DNA of 64,000 nucleotides from Roseimarinus sediminis (GCF_050433125.1 NZ_JBNPXV010000001.1:496001-560000); one strand, 5' to 3'; shown: positions 1-9,620, counted from the first letter of the stretch. Made by a program: numbers and translations. Notes: generated by a model from the letters alone, not told the origin.

Positions 1-516
1 GTGTCTGATGAGGATGCACAGAAGTACATCAAAATATTTACACTTCTAAAAAGGGAAGAAGTAGAAGCACTTGTTGCGCAACACAATGAGGCGCCTCATC
101 TAAGATTGCTTCAGAAACGACTGTCAGAAGAAGTGACCACCATGGTTCATTCGAAGGAAGCATTGGATGCCGCCATTGAAGCTTCACAAATTCTGTTTGG
201 TAAAGGAACAGCCGACCAGTTACGAAAGCTCGACGAGCGTACTTTCCTGGCAGTTTTCGAAGGGGTTCCTCAGTTTACTGTGTCGAAATCGCAACTCGAA
301 GCCGGTGTGCCTGTGATGGATTTGCTGACCGATTCGGCAGCCGTATTTCCTTCGAAGGGTGAGTTACGACGCACCATACAAGGGAATGGTCTGAGCATCA
401 ATAAGGACAAAATAAGCGATGTTGAATTAAATATTGATTCGAACTATCTTATTGGTAATAAGCATATTCTGGTGCAGAAAGGAAAGAAAAACTATTTTCT
501 GTTACTGGCTGAATAA
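1..516 (+). CDS. tyrS: Tyrosyl-tRNA synthetase, C-terminal part (5' end outside window)
   Basis: These 171 residues match the C-terminal part of bacterial TyrRS, which charges tRNA-Tyr in the cytoplasm. The opening segment SDEDAQKYIKIFT belongs to the end of the catalytic domain, and HLRLLQKRLSEEVTTMVH is the helical linker. The last ~65 residues (PSKGELRRTIQGNGLSIN, then NYLIGNKHILVQKGKKNYFLL) are the S4-like RNA-binding domain. The first codon is GTG, but family alignment makes it an internal valine, so the gene is cut by the window edge and is not a short gene. The catalytic HIGH and KMSKS motifs are therefore not visible. Identification is confident. Confidence 0.93.
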   Translation: MSDEDAQKYIKIFTLLKREEVEALVAQHNEAPHLRLLQKRLSEEVTTMVHSKEALDAAIEASQILFGKGTADQLRKLDERTFLAVFEGVPQFTVSKSQLEAGVPVMDLLTDSAAVFPSKGELRRTIQGNGLSINKDKISDVELNIDSNYLIGNKHILVQKGKKNYFLLLAE

Positions 517-565
517 TAAAAATATATTCCCAACGTTCAATTGTTTAGACTAACGAAACTTATTC

Positions 566-1516
566 ATGGATAATTTTTTCGACAACAGGCGGATCCTTTC
601 CTCCATCTGGAAATGGAAAACTCACCTCATTGTGATCATCACCTTAACGGTGGTGCTTTCTGCCATCATTTCAGGACCCTGGTTCATTACACCGAAATTT
701 GAATCTTCTGCCAGGGTTTATCCGGTAAATATTACCGAAGCCAGTGAGGAATCGGAGAGTGAGCACCTGCTCGAATACCTTCGTTCGAACGACATCCGTT
801 TCAGAATGATTGATGCTTTCAAACTCGATGAAGTGTACGATATCAGCCGTGATGAAAAACTATATCAAACCTGGATTCTTTACGAGTACGAACAAAATGT
901 AAGCTACAAAAAAACCGAATTTGAGTCGATCGAGATTCAGGTATTGGATGAAGATCCGGTACGTGCACGCGACATGGTTGATTCATTGATTGTTTTTCTA
1001 AACGACAAATTATTGAGCGAACGCAATAAGAAGCACCTCGAATTTGCAAAGGTTTACAAGAAGGCACTGGATCAGAAGCAACATGAACTCGATTCATTGG
1101 GAGCTGTAGTTGACCAAATCAGGGCTGAAACCGGACTGATTGATTATTTTTCGGAAGCAACCACTGCAACCGAAGGCCTGTTGCAGGCTGCTGCCCGTGG
1201 AGGCGATCGTAAGCCTGCCCTGCAGGCAGTCGATAACCTGGTGAAATGGGGTGGTGTGCTGCGTGTTAATCAGGAACTGATAAAAGATTATGAAGTGGCA
1301 GCCGACACTTTGCGCCTTCGCTACGAAAGGGCTATGTCGAATGGAACAAAAGTCATTTCGCATACCCGCATTGTTGAACATCCTTTTGTGGCCGATAAAA
1401 AGGCGTATCCTATTCGCTGGCTGATTGTATTTTTATCGACAGCTGCGGCAGGTTTTGTTTCATTAATTACCGTATTGCTGATCGACTATTTTCGTGAATC
1501 TAAGCCGACTTTATAG
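566..1516 (+). CDS. Wzz-like polysaccharide chain-length determinant
   Basis: A 316-residue inner-membrane protein with a transmembrane helix near residues 19-41, a periplasmic region rich in predicted coiled coil (about 150-270), and a second membrane helix near 285-307 with a short charged tail. This is the Wzz/GNVR plan of proteins that set the chain length of O-antigen or exopolysaccharide. It has no C-terminal tyrosine kinase domain, so it resembles Wzz rather than Wzc. The next gene, an O-antigen ligase/polymerase-like protein, overlaps its last 23 bases, so the two are co-transcribed and probably act on the same polymer. The family call rests on topology and partner more than on a signature motif. 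Confidence 0.7.
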   Translation: MDNFFDNRRILSSIWKWKTHLIVIITLTVVLSAIISGPWFITPKFESSARVYPVNITEASEESESEHLLEYLRSNDIRFRMIDAFKLDEVYDISRDEKLYQTWILYEYEQNVSYKKTEFESIEIQVLDEDPVRARDMVDSLIVFLNDKLLSERNKKHLEFAKVYKKALDQKQHELDSLGAVVDQIRAETGLIDYFSEATTATEGLLQAAARGGDRKPALQAVDNLVKWGGVLRVNQELIKDYEVAADTLRLRYERAMSNGTKVISHTRIVEHPFVADKKAYPIRWLIVFLSTAAAGFVSLITVLLIDYFRESKPTL

Positions 1517-2975
1517 ACAAATCCCGGATAAATGGATCAGGCTCTTCCTGTTCTATTCTTTTTCACTGGCATTTGTGCTGCTGAACGCATGGCTGGTGCT
1601 CAAAAAAGACACTTTGCTGGGTGTGCTGTTTCCGGTCTTGCTCATGGTATTGGTCACTGCCCTTTTCTCTTATCAAAAATTGATATGGCTGGTCATTTTG
1701 CTTACACCGCTGTCGGTACCCCTGAAAAAGCTGTATTACGGTTTGCCCTTCGACATGTTTATTCCAACAGAACCTTTGCTTGCCGGTATCTTAATACTGT
1801 TTTTAATTTCGATTGCCCGGGGGCAACGGCTCGATTTTCGACTGACAAGGCATCCGGTGGCGATTGCCATTTACTTCTATCTGGCCTGGATGTTGCTTAC
1901 CGTGGTTAGCAGTACACTGCCCCTGGTTTCGCTTAAATTTGTTCTGGCCCGTATTTGGTACGTTGTTATTTTCTTCTTCTTACTAACGGTTATTTTCAGA
2001 AAACAGGAGAATATTTCAAAGTTTGTTTGGTTTTACACAGCTGCCTTTGTTCTGGTCATTATTTACACCTTGGTCAGGCACACGGGGTATGGACTGAATA
2101 ATCACAAAGCGGCCCACTGGGTGATGACTCCCTTTTTCAACGATCATACCTCGTATGGGGCCGTACTGGCCATGTTCATTCCCTTTTTAATCGGCTTTTC
2201 ATTTGCACGCTGGATTCCTGTGCGTAAGCGCGTTTGGATTTGGGCCTTGTTGCTGTTTTTTGTGGCAGCCGAAATCTTTTCCTATTCGCGGGCGGCATGG
2301 CTCAGTTTGATCGTATCGTTTGGTGTATGGGGAATTATGCGTTTACGCATCCGTTTTAAAACACTTATGATTACCGGTGTGTCGATTCTGGCTATTGCAT
2401 TTGTATTTCAAAAGCAGCTGCTGATGAAATTAGAGCAAAATTCAACCGATTCGTCGAGTAACCTGATGGAGCACGTTACCTCAATGACCAATATCTCGAC
2501 CGATGCGTCGAACCTTGAACGGATTAACCGCTGGCAGTGTGCCTTGGCCATGTTTAAAGAAAAGCCTGTACTAGGCTGGGGCCCCGGCACCTATGCCATG
2601 AATTATGCACCTTTTCAGCTTACACGGCAACGAACCATTATCAGTACCAACTCAGGCGACGGAGGAAACGCACACAGCGAATACCTGGGTTCGATGGCTG
2701 AATCGGGGCTGCCCGGACTCATTACACTGCTGGCCCTGCTTTCAACGGTGTTGTATACCGGTATCAGGGCTTATACACGTTCAGAAGATCAGCGCATTAA
2801 AACCATTCTGATGGCATCGGTCATGGCGCTCATTACCTACTATACGCATAGCTTTTTGAATAATTTTCTTGATACCGATAAGGCTTCGGTTCCTTTCTGG
2901 GGATTTACCGCCATCATTGTTGCACTCGACATTTATACCCGCGAGGAAAAAAAGAAGGCACTCAAAGTATCTTAA
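1494..2975 (+). CDS. O-antigen ligase/polymerase family membrane protein
   Basis: A 493-residue polytopic protein with about a dozen hydrophobic helices. The large loop near residues 340-410 carries GWGPGTYAMNYAPF and then NAHSEYLGSMAESGLPGLI. This matches the conserved periplasmic loop of the Wzy_C/WaaL family (a functional His followed by E-x-G-x-x-G). Such proteins polymerise O-units or ligate O-antigen to lipid A-core at the periplasmic face of the inner membrane. The start overlaps the upstream Wzz-like gene by 23 bases, which suggests translational coupling. Ligase and polymerase cannot be told apart from sequence, and no other surface-polysaccharide genes are adjacent. Confidence 0.75.
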   Translation: MNLSRLYRQIPDKWIRLFLFYSFSLAFVLLNAWLVLKKDTLLGVLFPVLLMVLVTALFSYQKLIWLVILLTPLSVPLKKLYYGLPFDMFIPTEPLLAGILILFLISIARGQRLDFRLTRHPVAIAIYFYLAWMLLTVVSSTLPLVSLKFVLARIWYVVIFFFLLTVIFRKQENISKFVWFYTAAFVLVIIYTLVRHTGYGLNNHKAAHWVMTPFFNDHTSYGAVLAMFIPFLIGFSFARWIPVRKRVWIWALLLFFVAAEIFSYSRAAWLSLIVSFGVWGIMRLRIRFKTLMITGVSILAIAFVFQKQLLMKLEQNSTDSSSNLMEHVTSMTNISTDASNLERINRWQCALAMFKEKPVLGWGPGTYAMNYAPFQLTRQRTIISTNSGDGGNAHSEYLGSMAESGLPGLITLLALLSTVLYTGIRAYTRSEDQRIKTILMASVMALITYYTHSFLNNFLDTDKASVPFWGFTAIIVALDIYTREEKKKALKVS

Positions 2976-3001
2976 GCGCCCCGAATCTTTAGTTTCAATT
3001 T

Positions 3002-3721
3002 TTATTTTTCGTAAACCAGCGTACCTATTTTTCCACCGGTAAGTACCTTTTTCAGATTGCCGGGTGTATCCATGTCGAACACCACGATGGGCATTTTGTT
3101 TTCCTTGCACATGGTGGTAGCTGTGAGATCCATTATTTTCAGTCCGCGCTGGTAAACCTCGTCGTAGGTAATTTTGTCGAATTTTTTAGCCTGTGGATTT
3201 TTCTCCGGGTCATCATCATAAATACCATCCACCCGTGTACCTTTCAGCATCACATCGGCACCCATTTCGATGGCCCGTAAAGCCGAGGCGGTGTCGGTGG
3301 TGAAAAAGGGATTACCCGTTCCGGCAGCCATGATGGCCACTTCGTTTTGCTTTAAAGCATCGATGGCCTTGGCTTTTGAGTACATTTCACCAATGGGTTC
3401 CATGCGTATGGCTGTAAACAAGCGGGCGGTAACTCCTTTCTTTTCAAGTGCCGATTGCAGTGCCAGGCTGTTGATGACTGTAGCCAGCATGCCCATTTGA
3501 TCGCCTTTAACGCGGTCGATTCCCTGGGTAGCACCCTTCAGTCCGCGGAAAATATTTCCACCACCAATTACAATGCCTACCCTGATTCCGGTTTCAACAA
3601 CTTCTTTAATTTGTCCGGCATAGCTGTTCAGTTTTGCACTGTCGAGGCCATAACCGGCATCTCCCATTAACGACTCTCCCGAGAGTTTAAGCAATATCCG
3701 TTTGTAAGGATTAATAATCAT
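3002..3721 (-). CDS. pyrH: UMP kinase
   Basis: This 239-residue protein is the hexameric bacterial UMP kinase (UMP + ATP to UDP + ADP), of the amino-acid kinase fold. Visible motifs are KRILLKLSGESL at the N-terminus (phosphate-binding Lys and the SGES loop), GGGNIFRG, the UMP-site region DRVKGDQMGMLATVIN, and MLKGTRVDGIYDDDPE, typical of PyrH. The length is normal. It runs convergently toward the O-antigen ligase gene with only 26 bases between them. A TTG-N22-TAAATTTG promoter lies just upstream of the start codon. In many bacteria pyrH neighbours frr or tsf, but here it stands alone. Confidence 0.95.
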   Translation of the reverse strand: MIINPYKRILLKLSGESLMGDAGYGLDSAKLNSYAGQIKEVVETGIRVGIVIGGGNIFRGLKGATQGIDRVKGDQMGMLATVINSLALQSALEKKGVTARLFTAIRMEPIGEMYSKAKAIDALKQNEVAIMAAGTGNPFFTTDTASALRAIEMGADVMLKGTRVDGIYDDDPEKNPQAKKFDKITYDEVYQRGLKIMDLTATTMCKENKMPIVVFDMDTPGNLKKVLTGGKIGTLVYEK

Positions 3722-3737
3722 ATGCTTCGATTTTTTA

Positions 3738-3770
3738 CAAATTTAAAGATTTTCAATGAGCATTGCCCAA
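3738..3770 (-). promoter_or_regulatory. Candidate pyrH promoter (Bacteroidota-type)
   Basis: Read on the minus strand, TTG (3768-3770) is followed after 22 bases by TAAATTTG (3738-3745), which fits the -33/-7 consensus of Bacteroidota primary sigma factors. It lies 16 bases upstream of the pyrH ATG and would give a very short leader. Confidence 0.5.
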
Positions 3771-3801
3771 CAAAGTAGGCAATAAGCTGGTACTTGTTCT
3801 T

Positions 3802-5172
3802 CTAAAGCGCCTTGAAAACGGCTTTGATTGCCGTCGCCTGCTCGCTGTGATTTACCATGGGACGCGGATAGTCCAGGTTTGCATGTGGCTTCGATTCAAG
3901 CTGATGAATTGCTTCGGCTGACAGTTTTCTTAGCTCGGGGACCCACTTTTTAATGTAAATGCATTGGGGGTCAAATTTTTTCTGCTGGCTCCAGGGATTA
4001 AAGATTCTGAAGTAGGGCTGGGCATCGCAGCCGGTAGAAGCAGCCCATTGCCAGTTGCCATTGTTGATTGCCGGATCGTAGTCGCTCAGTTGCTGTGCAA
4101 AATAACGCTCACCCCATTGCCAGTCGATGTGCAGGTCCTTGCACAGGAACGAAGCCACAATCATGCGAACACGGTTGTGCATATAGCCCGTTGCATTCAG
4201 TTCGCGCATTCCCGCATCGACAATCGGAAAGCCGGTTGTACCCATGCACCAGCGTTCGAACTGTTCTTCATTGTTGGTCCACCCAATGTGCTCGTATTTG
4301 CTTTTGAATGCGCGACCCAACACGTGGGGGAAGTGCCAGACAATGTGGGTGAAGAAGTCGCGCCAGTACAATTCGTTGATCATCGGATGATCCTTACCGA
4401 AAAAGGAAAGTACTTTATGGTAGCTTTCTCGCACCGAAATGGTGCCAAATTTATGGTGGGCCGACAAATAGCTGGTACCCCAAACTGCAGGCAAATCGCG
4501 TTGCGTGGCGTAATCGGCGAGCTTTTCAATGTGTTCAAGCAATTCGAGCCCTTCGCTTCGTCCGCCATTTAGCAGCAAGCCCGGGTTTTTGCTTTTCAGC
4601 AGCGATTTGGGGTCGTTTAAGACGGATGGACTTTGAATGTCCTGCTTGTAATAGTTTGAATACAGGTTGTATAAGGGCTCCGAAACAGCATGCTGTCGTG
4701 CCTTTTTCATGAAAGGTGTGAAAACCGTGTACGGTGTACCATCGTCCTTGTGTACCGTTTCGGGTTCGTTAAGCAGGGCATCGCCAAACACATTCAGTTT
4801 GACCTTGTAGTTTTGACAAACCTTTGCTATGGCTTCATCGCGGCCTCGGCTGAAAGGGGTGTAGTCGCGGTTGAAATACAGGGCATTGGGTTTTACGCTT
4901 TCAATCAATTCCTGAACTACCTCATGGGCAAGGCCTTTAAAGAAATATAAGCGGGAGCCTTTTGCTCTTAGCTTCTGATCGAGTTCGAGCAGCGAGTTGA
5001 TCATGAACTGGAAAGAATGCTTACCCCGGTAGGGATGGTCGAGCTGCCTTTCGTCAAAAATAAATGCCGGAATTACCTGCTCCGATTGTTCGAGAGCAGC
5101 CATCAGGGCCGTGTTGTCGTTTAGCCGAAAATCGCGCCTGAAGATATGAATGGATAAAGAAAATGGTTTCAT
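3802..5172 (-). CDS. phr: Deoxyribodipyrimidine photolyase (cryptochrome/photolyase family)
   Basis: A flavoprotein of 456 residues if translation starts at MKPFSLSIHIFRRDFRLNDN. This start was chosen over an in-frame ATG seven codons upstream because family members begin right before the antenna-binding Rossmann domain. Residues ~5-130 are the N-terminal photolyase domain. The C-terminal FAD domain shows WRDFFTHIVWHFPHV, FPIVDAGMRELNATGYMHNRVRMIVASFL, and the NNGNWQWAASTGCDAQPYFRIFNP signature. The enzyme repairs cyclobutane pyrimidine dimers using light. The GCDAQPYFRIFNP segment is typical of class I CPD photolyases. A perfect 9-bp inverted repeat brackets the start codon. Confidence 0.9.
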   Translation of the reverse strand: MKPFSLSIHIFRRDFRLNDNTALMAALEQSEQVIPAFIFDERQLDHPYRGKHSFQFMINSLLELDQKLRAKGSRLYFFKGLAHEVVQELIESVKPNALYFNRDYTPFSRGRDEAIAKVCQNYKVKLNVFGDALLNEPETVHKDDGTPYTVFTPFMKKARQHAVSEPLYNLYSNYYKQDIQSPSVLNDPKSLLKSKNPGLLLNGGRSEGLELLEHIEKLADYATQRDLPAVWGTSYLSAHHKFGTISVRESYHKVLSFFGKDHPMINELYWRDFFTHIVWHFPHVLGRAFKSKYEHIGWTNNEEQFERWCMGTTGFPIVDAGMRELNATGYMHNRVRMIVASFLCKDLHIDWQWGERYFAQQLSDYDPAINNGNWQWAASTGCDAQPYFRIFNPWSQQKKFDPQCIYIKKWVPELRKLSAEAIHQLESKPHANLDYPRPMVNHSEQATAIKAVFKAL

Positions 5173-5192
5173 GCTACAAAAACATGAAACCA
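5164..5192. repeat. 9-bp inverted repeat over the photolyase start codon
   Basis: TGGTTTCAT (5164-5172) and ATGAAACCA (5184-5192) are perfect complements separated by 11 bases. In the minus-strand transcript the chosen ATG lies in one arm, so the hairpin could hide the start codon. It may also be chance. Confidence 0.4.
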
Positions 5193-5216
5193 TCTTCTTA
5201 TGTTTAGTAATTTGAT

Positions 5217-7427
5217 TTATTGTTTTACCAGGCGCTTGATGAAGCTTCCTTCTTCGCTGTCGACTTTCAACATATAAATGCCCTTACTGAGCGATGACAA
5301 GTCGACGCTCTCGCTGGTAGCCTCCAACTTCCGGATGAGCAATAAGCGGCCCGATAAATCGAAAATTGAGAGGGACCGAAGCTGCGATTCACCGGAGATG
5401 CTAAGCTCTTTGTTTACCGGATTGGGGTAAATGGTGAATTGTGCTGAAAGCAGTTCGTTAACGGCAGTGGGAATGCTGTTGGCATAAACAGCTTCGACCT
5501 CGTGATAGTACAATTCGGCCAGGAGCTGGTCGTAAATAATCAGGGTATTCTCATCGTTGCGGCTTTCGGCCGATGCGCTCCAGTTGTGCGTTCCGGTCAA
5601 CACCAGCGGGTCTGATTCGGGATGCAGGTAATCGGCTACAAGGTATTTATGATGAACCGTGGTATTTTCGGGCCACGACAAGCCATCGGCATTGGTGTAG
5701 TCAACTACATCGATACCGGCAGCCTGTAGCTTTTCATATTCACTTCCCGAATAATCGACATAGTCGATTACTCCCTTAATGTTAACGCCCCGTTTATGAG
5801 CATCGATCAGTGCAGCTCCAATCCCATCGGAAGTAAAGGCCATGATGTTGAAGGCAATTTCGTGGTTGGCCGAGTTAATGGCATCAATGATTTTGCTTTC
5901 GGTGTTATCGGAAGGCGAAAAGTACAATTCAACCCGTTTGCCGTTGATGCTGAACAAATGGGGTGTATTGTCGGCTTTGTTTGAAGCAAAACGGCTTTTT
6001 TCGTAATCGGGTGCTGACTGGGGACCACCCCACATCTCGTTGAACTCGGCAGTATACGCCTTGGCCAGTGACTGATCCTGAATGGTAATCAGGTTGTTGG
6101 CATCGAGTACCAGGTTGTTGTAGGTCCAGTTAGTTGAACCGGTTAGTACCCCGCTGTTGTTTTCGCTCGCAGCATCGACTACAATGAATTTGTGGTGCAT
6201 AATTCCGTCGGTATTCCCCCACATCACCTGTGCATTTTCAAGCATTTCGGTAAAGAAGGCATCATCCGAATCGTTGTCGGTAATGATCCGCACCTGCACA
6301 CCTGAACTCGCCTTCGCTTTGATGGCATCAAAGATCTTCTGATTGGTATCATCACTTTCGGGACTGTGGTTTTTTACATCGTAAATGGCGATGTCGAGCG
6401 TTTGTTGTGCCTTGTTGATAAAGGCTGCAATGGAGTCGGCAATGTGCTTTGTATAGTAGCTTTCATCGGCTCCGGTGTATGTTGTTGTGAAGTTGTCGGG
6501 ACTGGTGAATACTACCTTGATTTCACCGCTTGAATTCGAAACGGTGGTAAAGGCACTTAGCACTGGTCTTGTGGTATCGCTACCGGCCACCGAAAATGCC
6601 TTGGTGTAGTAGAGTTCGCCGGGATTGAGGTTCTGCAAAACGATTTCATGCTTCGTACTGTTGTTCTGAAGGCTTACACTTTCGCTGAGTAGGTCGGGCG
6701 AGATTCCGTAATGTACTTCAGAACTTGCTTCAACATTGGTTTCCCATTTCAGGGTGATTGACGTTTTATCGGGATCAAGCTGGTAGGGATTGCGCACAAA
6801 ATAAAGCGCACTGTTTATTTCGATATCGGCCGCATTACGCGGAGCTATTTTATAAGCGCTGTAGGTATAATGCATGATGCCGGTAATATCATACTTGTCC
6901 CCTTCGGTCGATGCAAATTTGTAAAAGATTTCATCAACTGCCAGCGGCCCGCTTCCGTCGTTTATTTCCCATTCGCCATAGCCAATGTCGGAGTTGGTGC
7001 AGGTGCCTGCAACTACTTTTACAAGCATTCCTTCGTAAGCTTCGGGTGCCTCGTGACCAGTTGAAATGATAATTGGTTCGGGCAATTCGTTTCCTGTTGA
7101 AATAATTTCGAAGGCAGAAACTGCTTCAATTTCGGTTAAATCGTAGTATTCCTTTGCTTTCCCGGTGAGTTGCACTTCGTCGCCGGGATTGGGCATGGGC
7201 GAACGATTGAGGTCGTATATAAAAACGCCCGACCAGGCGCTGTCGGCATCCTGTAAAAAATAACCGGCACCGCTTTTTGCTGCCGTTACAATGCCCTTAA
7301 TTGTGACTTCCTGTCCTGCATAAGGCGAAGCAGCCTGCTGTCCCTGAACTTTGGCAATGGCCAGCACCTGTGCATTTGCGCCGAAGGTGTAAAGCAGTAG
7401 CAGGGTAAATAGAATAAAACGCAACAT
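5217..7427 (-). CDS. Secreted phospholipase D-type nuclease with OB-fold, FN3 and T9SS tail
   Basis: A 736-residue exported protein with a signal peptide (~1-19). Residues ~20-195 are an OB-fold-like region of the kind found in extracellular nucleases, and ~210-300 is a fibronectin type III-like segment. Two PLD domains follow. Each has a complete HKD motif, HHKFIVVD...GSTNW and HHKYLVAD...GTHNW, the paired catalytic sites of PLD-superfamily nucleases and phospholipases. The last ~75 residues (FTIYPNP... to FIKRLVKQ) are a T9SS type A sorting domain, so the protein should reach the cell surface or medium. It is the last gene of a run with a TonB receptor and endonuclease I, 15 bases after the latter. 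That context favours DNA or RNA over phospholipid as substrate, which is an inference. Confidence 0.82.
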   Translation of the reverse strand: MLRFILFTLLLLYTFGANAQVLAIAKVQGQQAASPYAGQEVTIKGIVTAAKSGAGYFLQDADSAWSGVFIYDLNRSPMPNPGDEVQLTGKAKEYYDLTEIEAVSAFEIISTGNELPEPIIISTGHEAPEAYEGMLVKVVAGTCTNSDIGYGEWEINDGSGPLAVDEIFYKFASTEGDKYDITGIMHYTYSAYKIAPRNAADIEINSALYFVRNPYQLDPDKTSITLKWETNVEASSEVHYGISPDLLSESVSLQNNSTKHEIVLQNLNPGELYYTKAFSVAGSDTTRPVLSAFTTVSNSSGEIKVVFTSPDNFTTTYTGADESYYTKHIADSIAAFINKAQQTLDIAIYDVKNHSPESDDTNQKIFDAIKAKASSGVQVRIITDNDSDDAFFTEMLENAQVMWGNTDGIMHHKFIVVDAASENNSGVLTGSTNWTYNNLVLDANNLITIQDQSLAKAYTAEFNEMWGGPQSAPDYEKSRFASNKADNTPHLFSINGKRVELYFSPSDNTESKIIDAINSANHEIAFNIMAFTSDGIGAALIDAHKRGVNIKGVIDYVDYSGSEYEKLQAAGIDVVDYTNADGLSWPENTTVHHKYLVADYLHPESDPLVLTGTHNWSASAESRNDENTLIIYDQLLAELYYHEVEAVYANSIPTAVNELLSAQFTIYPNPVNKELSISGESQLRSLSIFDLSGRLLLIRKLEATSESVDLSSLSKGIYMLKVDSEEGSFIKRLVKQ

Positions 7428-7442
7428 GGTAAAAATATTTTC

Positions 7443-9620
7443 TTATTGAACAACTACTCTTTGATGATACCGGGCTTCTTTTCCCACAACATGAAGGAGA
7501 TAAATTGCGGCTTGTTTACCAAGTGAAATCGTGTTTTGTTGCTTGTTAAAAGGAATAACAGCAAGCAGGCGGCCACTGATATCGTAGACTTCGACCCGTT
7601 CAACGGGTTCGTTGGCAGCAACAGTAAAAACACCGTCATTCGATGGATTCGGGTAAATCTTTAGCTTCCCGGCCGTAAATTCGTTTACCTTGCTAATGAG
7701 CGATTCAAATTCGATGAGCTGGTTGTCGATGGCATTGCCCATCTGATCGGTAACACCGTTGACCGTCAGGCTGTGGTTGCCAATCGATAAGCCGGTAACG
7801 TTTAGTATCACTGTTGTTCCTTCGGAATAACGGAAAGCAGACAAAACGGTGATTCCACTGCTGAAAACATAATTTTCGACCTGCTCCGAAGTGGTTTTTT
7901 CAACCCTTTCGTTAAAATCGATCGTGATCCAGTCCTTATCGAGTATGGCAACTTTTGTTACCACTGGTGCGATGGTATCATTCCCCTGGGTAAAATCGTC
8001 CATGCTCCGGACGAGCAGCTGATACGTATCGTTGTACTGACTAACAACGCCTGTAACATCGACCACGCCGTAGGGGATGGTTTCGCCAACCAGTCGTGAA
8101 CCGTATCGTGAGTAAACGGTAAGGCTGCCTGTTTCGTCGCTAAAAGTATAGGAGGCGTTATCATCGGGAACAATGGTTCCTGCATCGTCGAACGAAACAT
8201 CTTTAATGGTCACCAGCATTCCTTCGTAGGCTTCCGTAATTTCGTTCACTTTGAGTGCGCTTGCTTCATAAGCTTTGTTGGACTTCACGTTGTGAAAATA
8301 ACTGACATTCGAAAGTTCTGTCAATCCGTTGTATTCCACTATGTCACCTTCAACAACAATGCTGTCGCCAACATAACCGGTTTCGTTGGACCCAAAAACA
8401 CAAAGCCCGGAATACGGTCCGCTTCCATTTTGGATGTACACCGAATTATCGAGGTTGGCCACTACGCGCCCTGAAACAATTACTTTGTTTCCAAGCAGTG
8501 GGCTTTCGTTGCCTGTGCCCTGTACTGTTGCAACAGAAGTCAGTTGCGCTGCTTCAATGGTGCGGGGCAATTCGATGCTCGTGTGCCTGACGTATGCTTC
8601 ACCATTAATTGTGGCCATTAATTTTACATGAACCAAAGTTTCTTCGGTAAAGCTACTTAAATCAAGGGTTGCATTCTTTTCTCCCGGGTTGTTGTCAAGT
8701 TGAAGCGAAATGTCCTCTTCACCGTAGGTTGTACTTAGGGTGACAAAAAGTTCATCGACGGGTGCATCGGCAAGGAGCTGAAACGACAGTTGGGCTGTTG
8801 AACCGGCAAGCGGCAGCTCAGGACTGAGTTCCAAATGCTCAAACTGAACGGGAGCTGCTTCGGCATTGGCCCAGATTAAATCGGCCAGTTCAGGCATGTC
8901 GATAAAAGGATTACGGTTTTGCTGAATGGTAAAGAGGCGTTCGTTCCTCCGGCGTTCGAAATCGCTTGGTGGAAACTGGCGGTTCCATTCGAGCAGTGTT
9001 GCCAGGTCGCCATGTTTGGGTGTTGGATAAGTATTCACGCCATTTACAACTTCGAGATCGATTTCATCATTGGTGCCTTCGTAGCGGGTAGCCATGTAAA
9101 ACAGTATACGGGCTACCTGGCCTTTGGTGGCATCGCCGGGTTCCCAGGTGCTGGCATTGTACCAGCACTCAGTGGCTTCGGGATGTTGGGTTCCGTTGGG
9201 CTGAACAATGCCAAAATCCTTGTTGCTTCGATCCATGTTCACCGAAGCATCGGCAGGACGGAGGTTAAAGGCATCGCCGTCCATGGGACGCTTTCCTGAA
9301 AAATCACCATGCGATTTGGCCCAAACATGTTCCCGGTTGATAAAATCGCCGCCTGAGCCATATGATTCGGCACTTTGCGAGCGTTGGGTGTAAAACAGGA
9401 TCACATTGTTTTCGTTTTCAGGATCGGCATCCGAATAATTAATCAGGTAGCGTGCCTGGCTGTACGAAAAATCGACATGATCGTTGATGATTTCGTGCAA
9501 TTGTGTTTTCAATGCTTCGCCCTTAAGCCCCGAAATACCATTGTAATAAGCTGGTGGCTGGGTAAAGGCTAAGCTTGAAAGAAGTAAGAAAAGGGATGCG
9601 AATATTGTTCTTATCTGCAT
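7443..9620 (-). CDS. Secreted endonuclease I family protein with T9SS tail
   Basis: A 725-residue exported nuclease with a signal peptide (~1-20). The endonuclease I (EndA/NucM-type) domain spans ~25-235 and carries INREHVWAKSHG (catalytic His after Glu) and DAFNLRPADASVN (metal-ligand Asn). Then come an Ig-like region (~255-345), an OB-fold-like region (~355-510), an Ig-like segment beginning DTIAPVV (~520-640), and a T9SS type A tail (~650-725). Endonuclease I enzymes cut single- and double-stranded DNA, and often RNA, non-specifically. The usual His before the conserved Asn is Phe here (DAFNL versus D-x-HNL). Its ATG overlaps the TonB receptor stop as TAATG, so the two are translationally coupled. 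It probably feeds fragments to that receptor. Confidence 0.87.
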   Translation of the reverse strand: MQIRTIFASLFLLLSSLAFTQPPAYYNGISGLKGEALKTQLHEIINDHVDFSYSQARYLINYSDADPENENNVILFYTQRSQSAESYGSGGDFINREHVWAKSHGDFSGKRPMDGDAFNLRPADASVNMDRSNKDFGIVQPNGTQHPEATECWYNASTWEPGDATKGQVARILFYMATRYEGTNDEIDLEVVNGVNTYPTPKHGDLATLLEWNRQFPPSDFERRRNERLFTIQQNRNPFIDMPELADLIWANAEAAPVQFEHLELSPELPLAGSTAQLSFQLLADAPVDELFVTLSTTYGEEDISLQLDNNPGEKNATLDLSSFTEETLVHVKLMATINGEAYVRHTSIELPRTIEAAQLTSVATVQGTGNESPLLGNKVIVSGRVVANLDNSVYIQNGSGPYSGLCVFGSNETGYVGDSIVVEGDIVEYNGLTELSNVSYFHNVKSNKAYEASALKVNEITEAYEGMLVTIKDVSFDDAGTIVPDDNASYTFSDETGSLTVYSRYGSRLVGETIPYGVVDVTGVVSQYNDTYQLLVRSMDDFTQGNDTIAPVVTKVAILDKDWITIDFNERVEKTTSEQVENYVFSSGITVLSAFRYSEGTTVILNVTGLSIGNHSLTVNGVTDQMGNAIDNQLIEFESLISKVNEFTAGKLKIYPNPSNDGVFTVAANEPVERVEVYDISGRLLAVIPFNKQQNTISLGKQAAIYLLHVVGKEARYHQRVVVQ

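Noticed and set aside
3964..4572. 202-codon plus-strand frame
   Set aside because: Antisense shadow of the photolyase gene, whose motifs are unmistakable.
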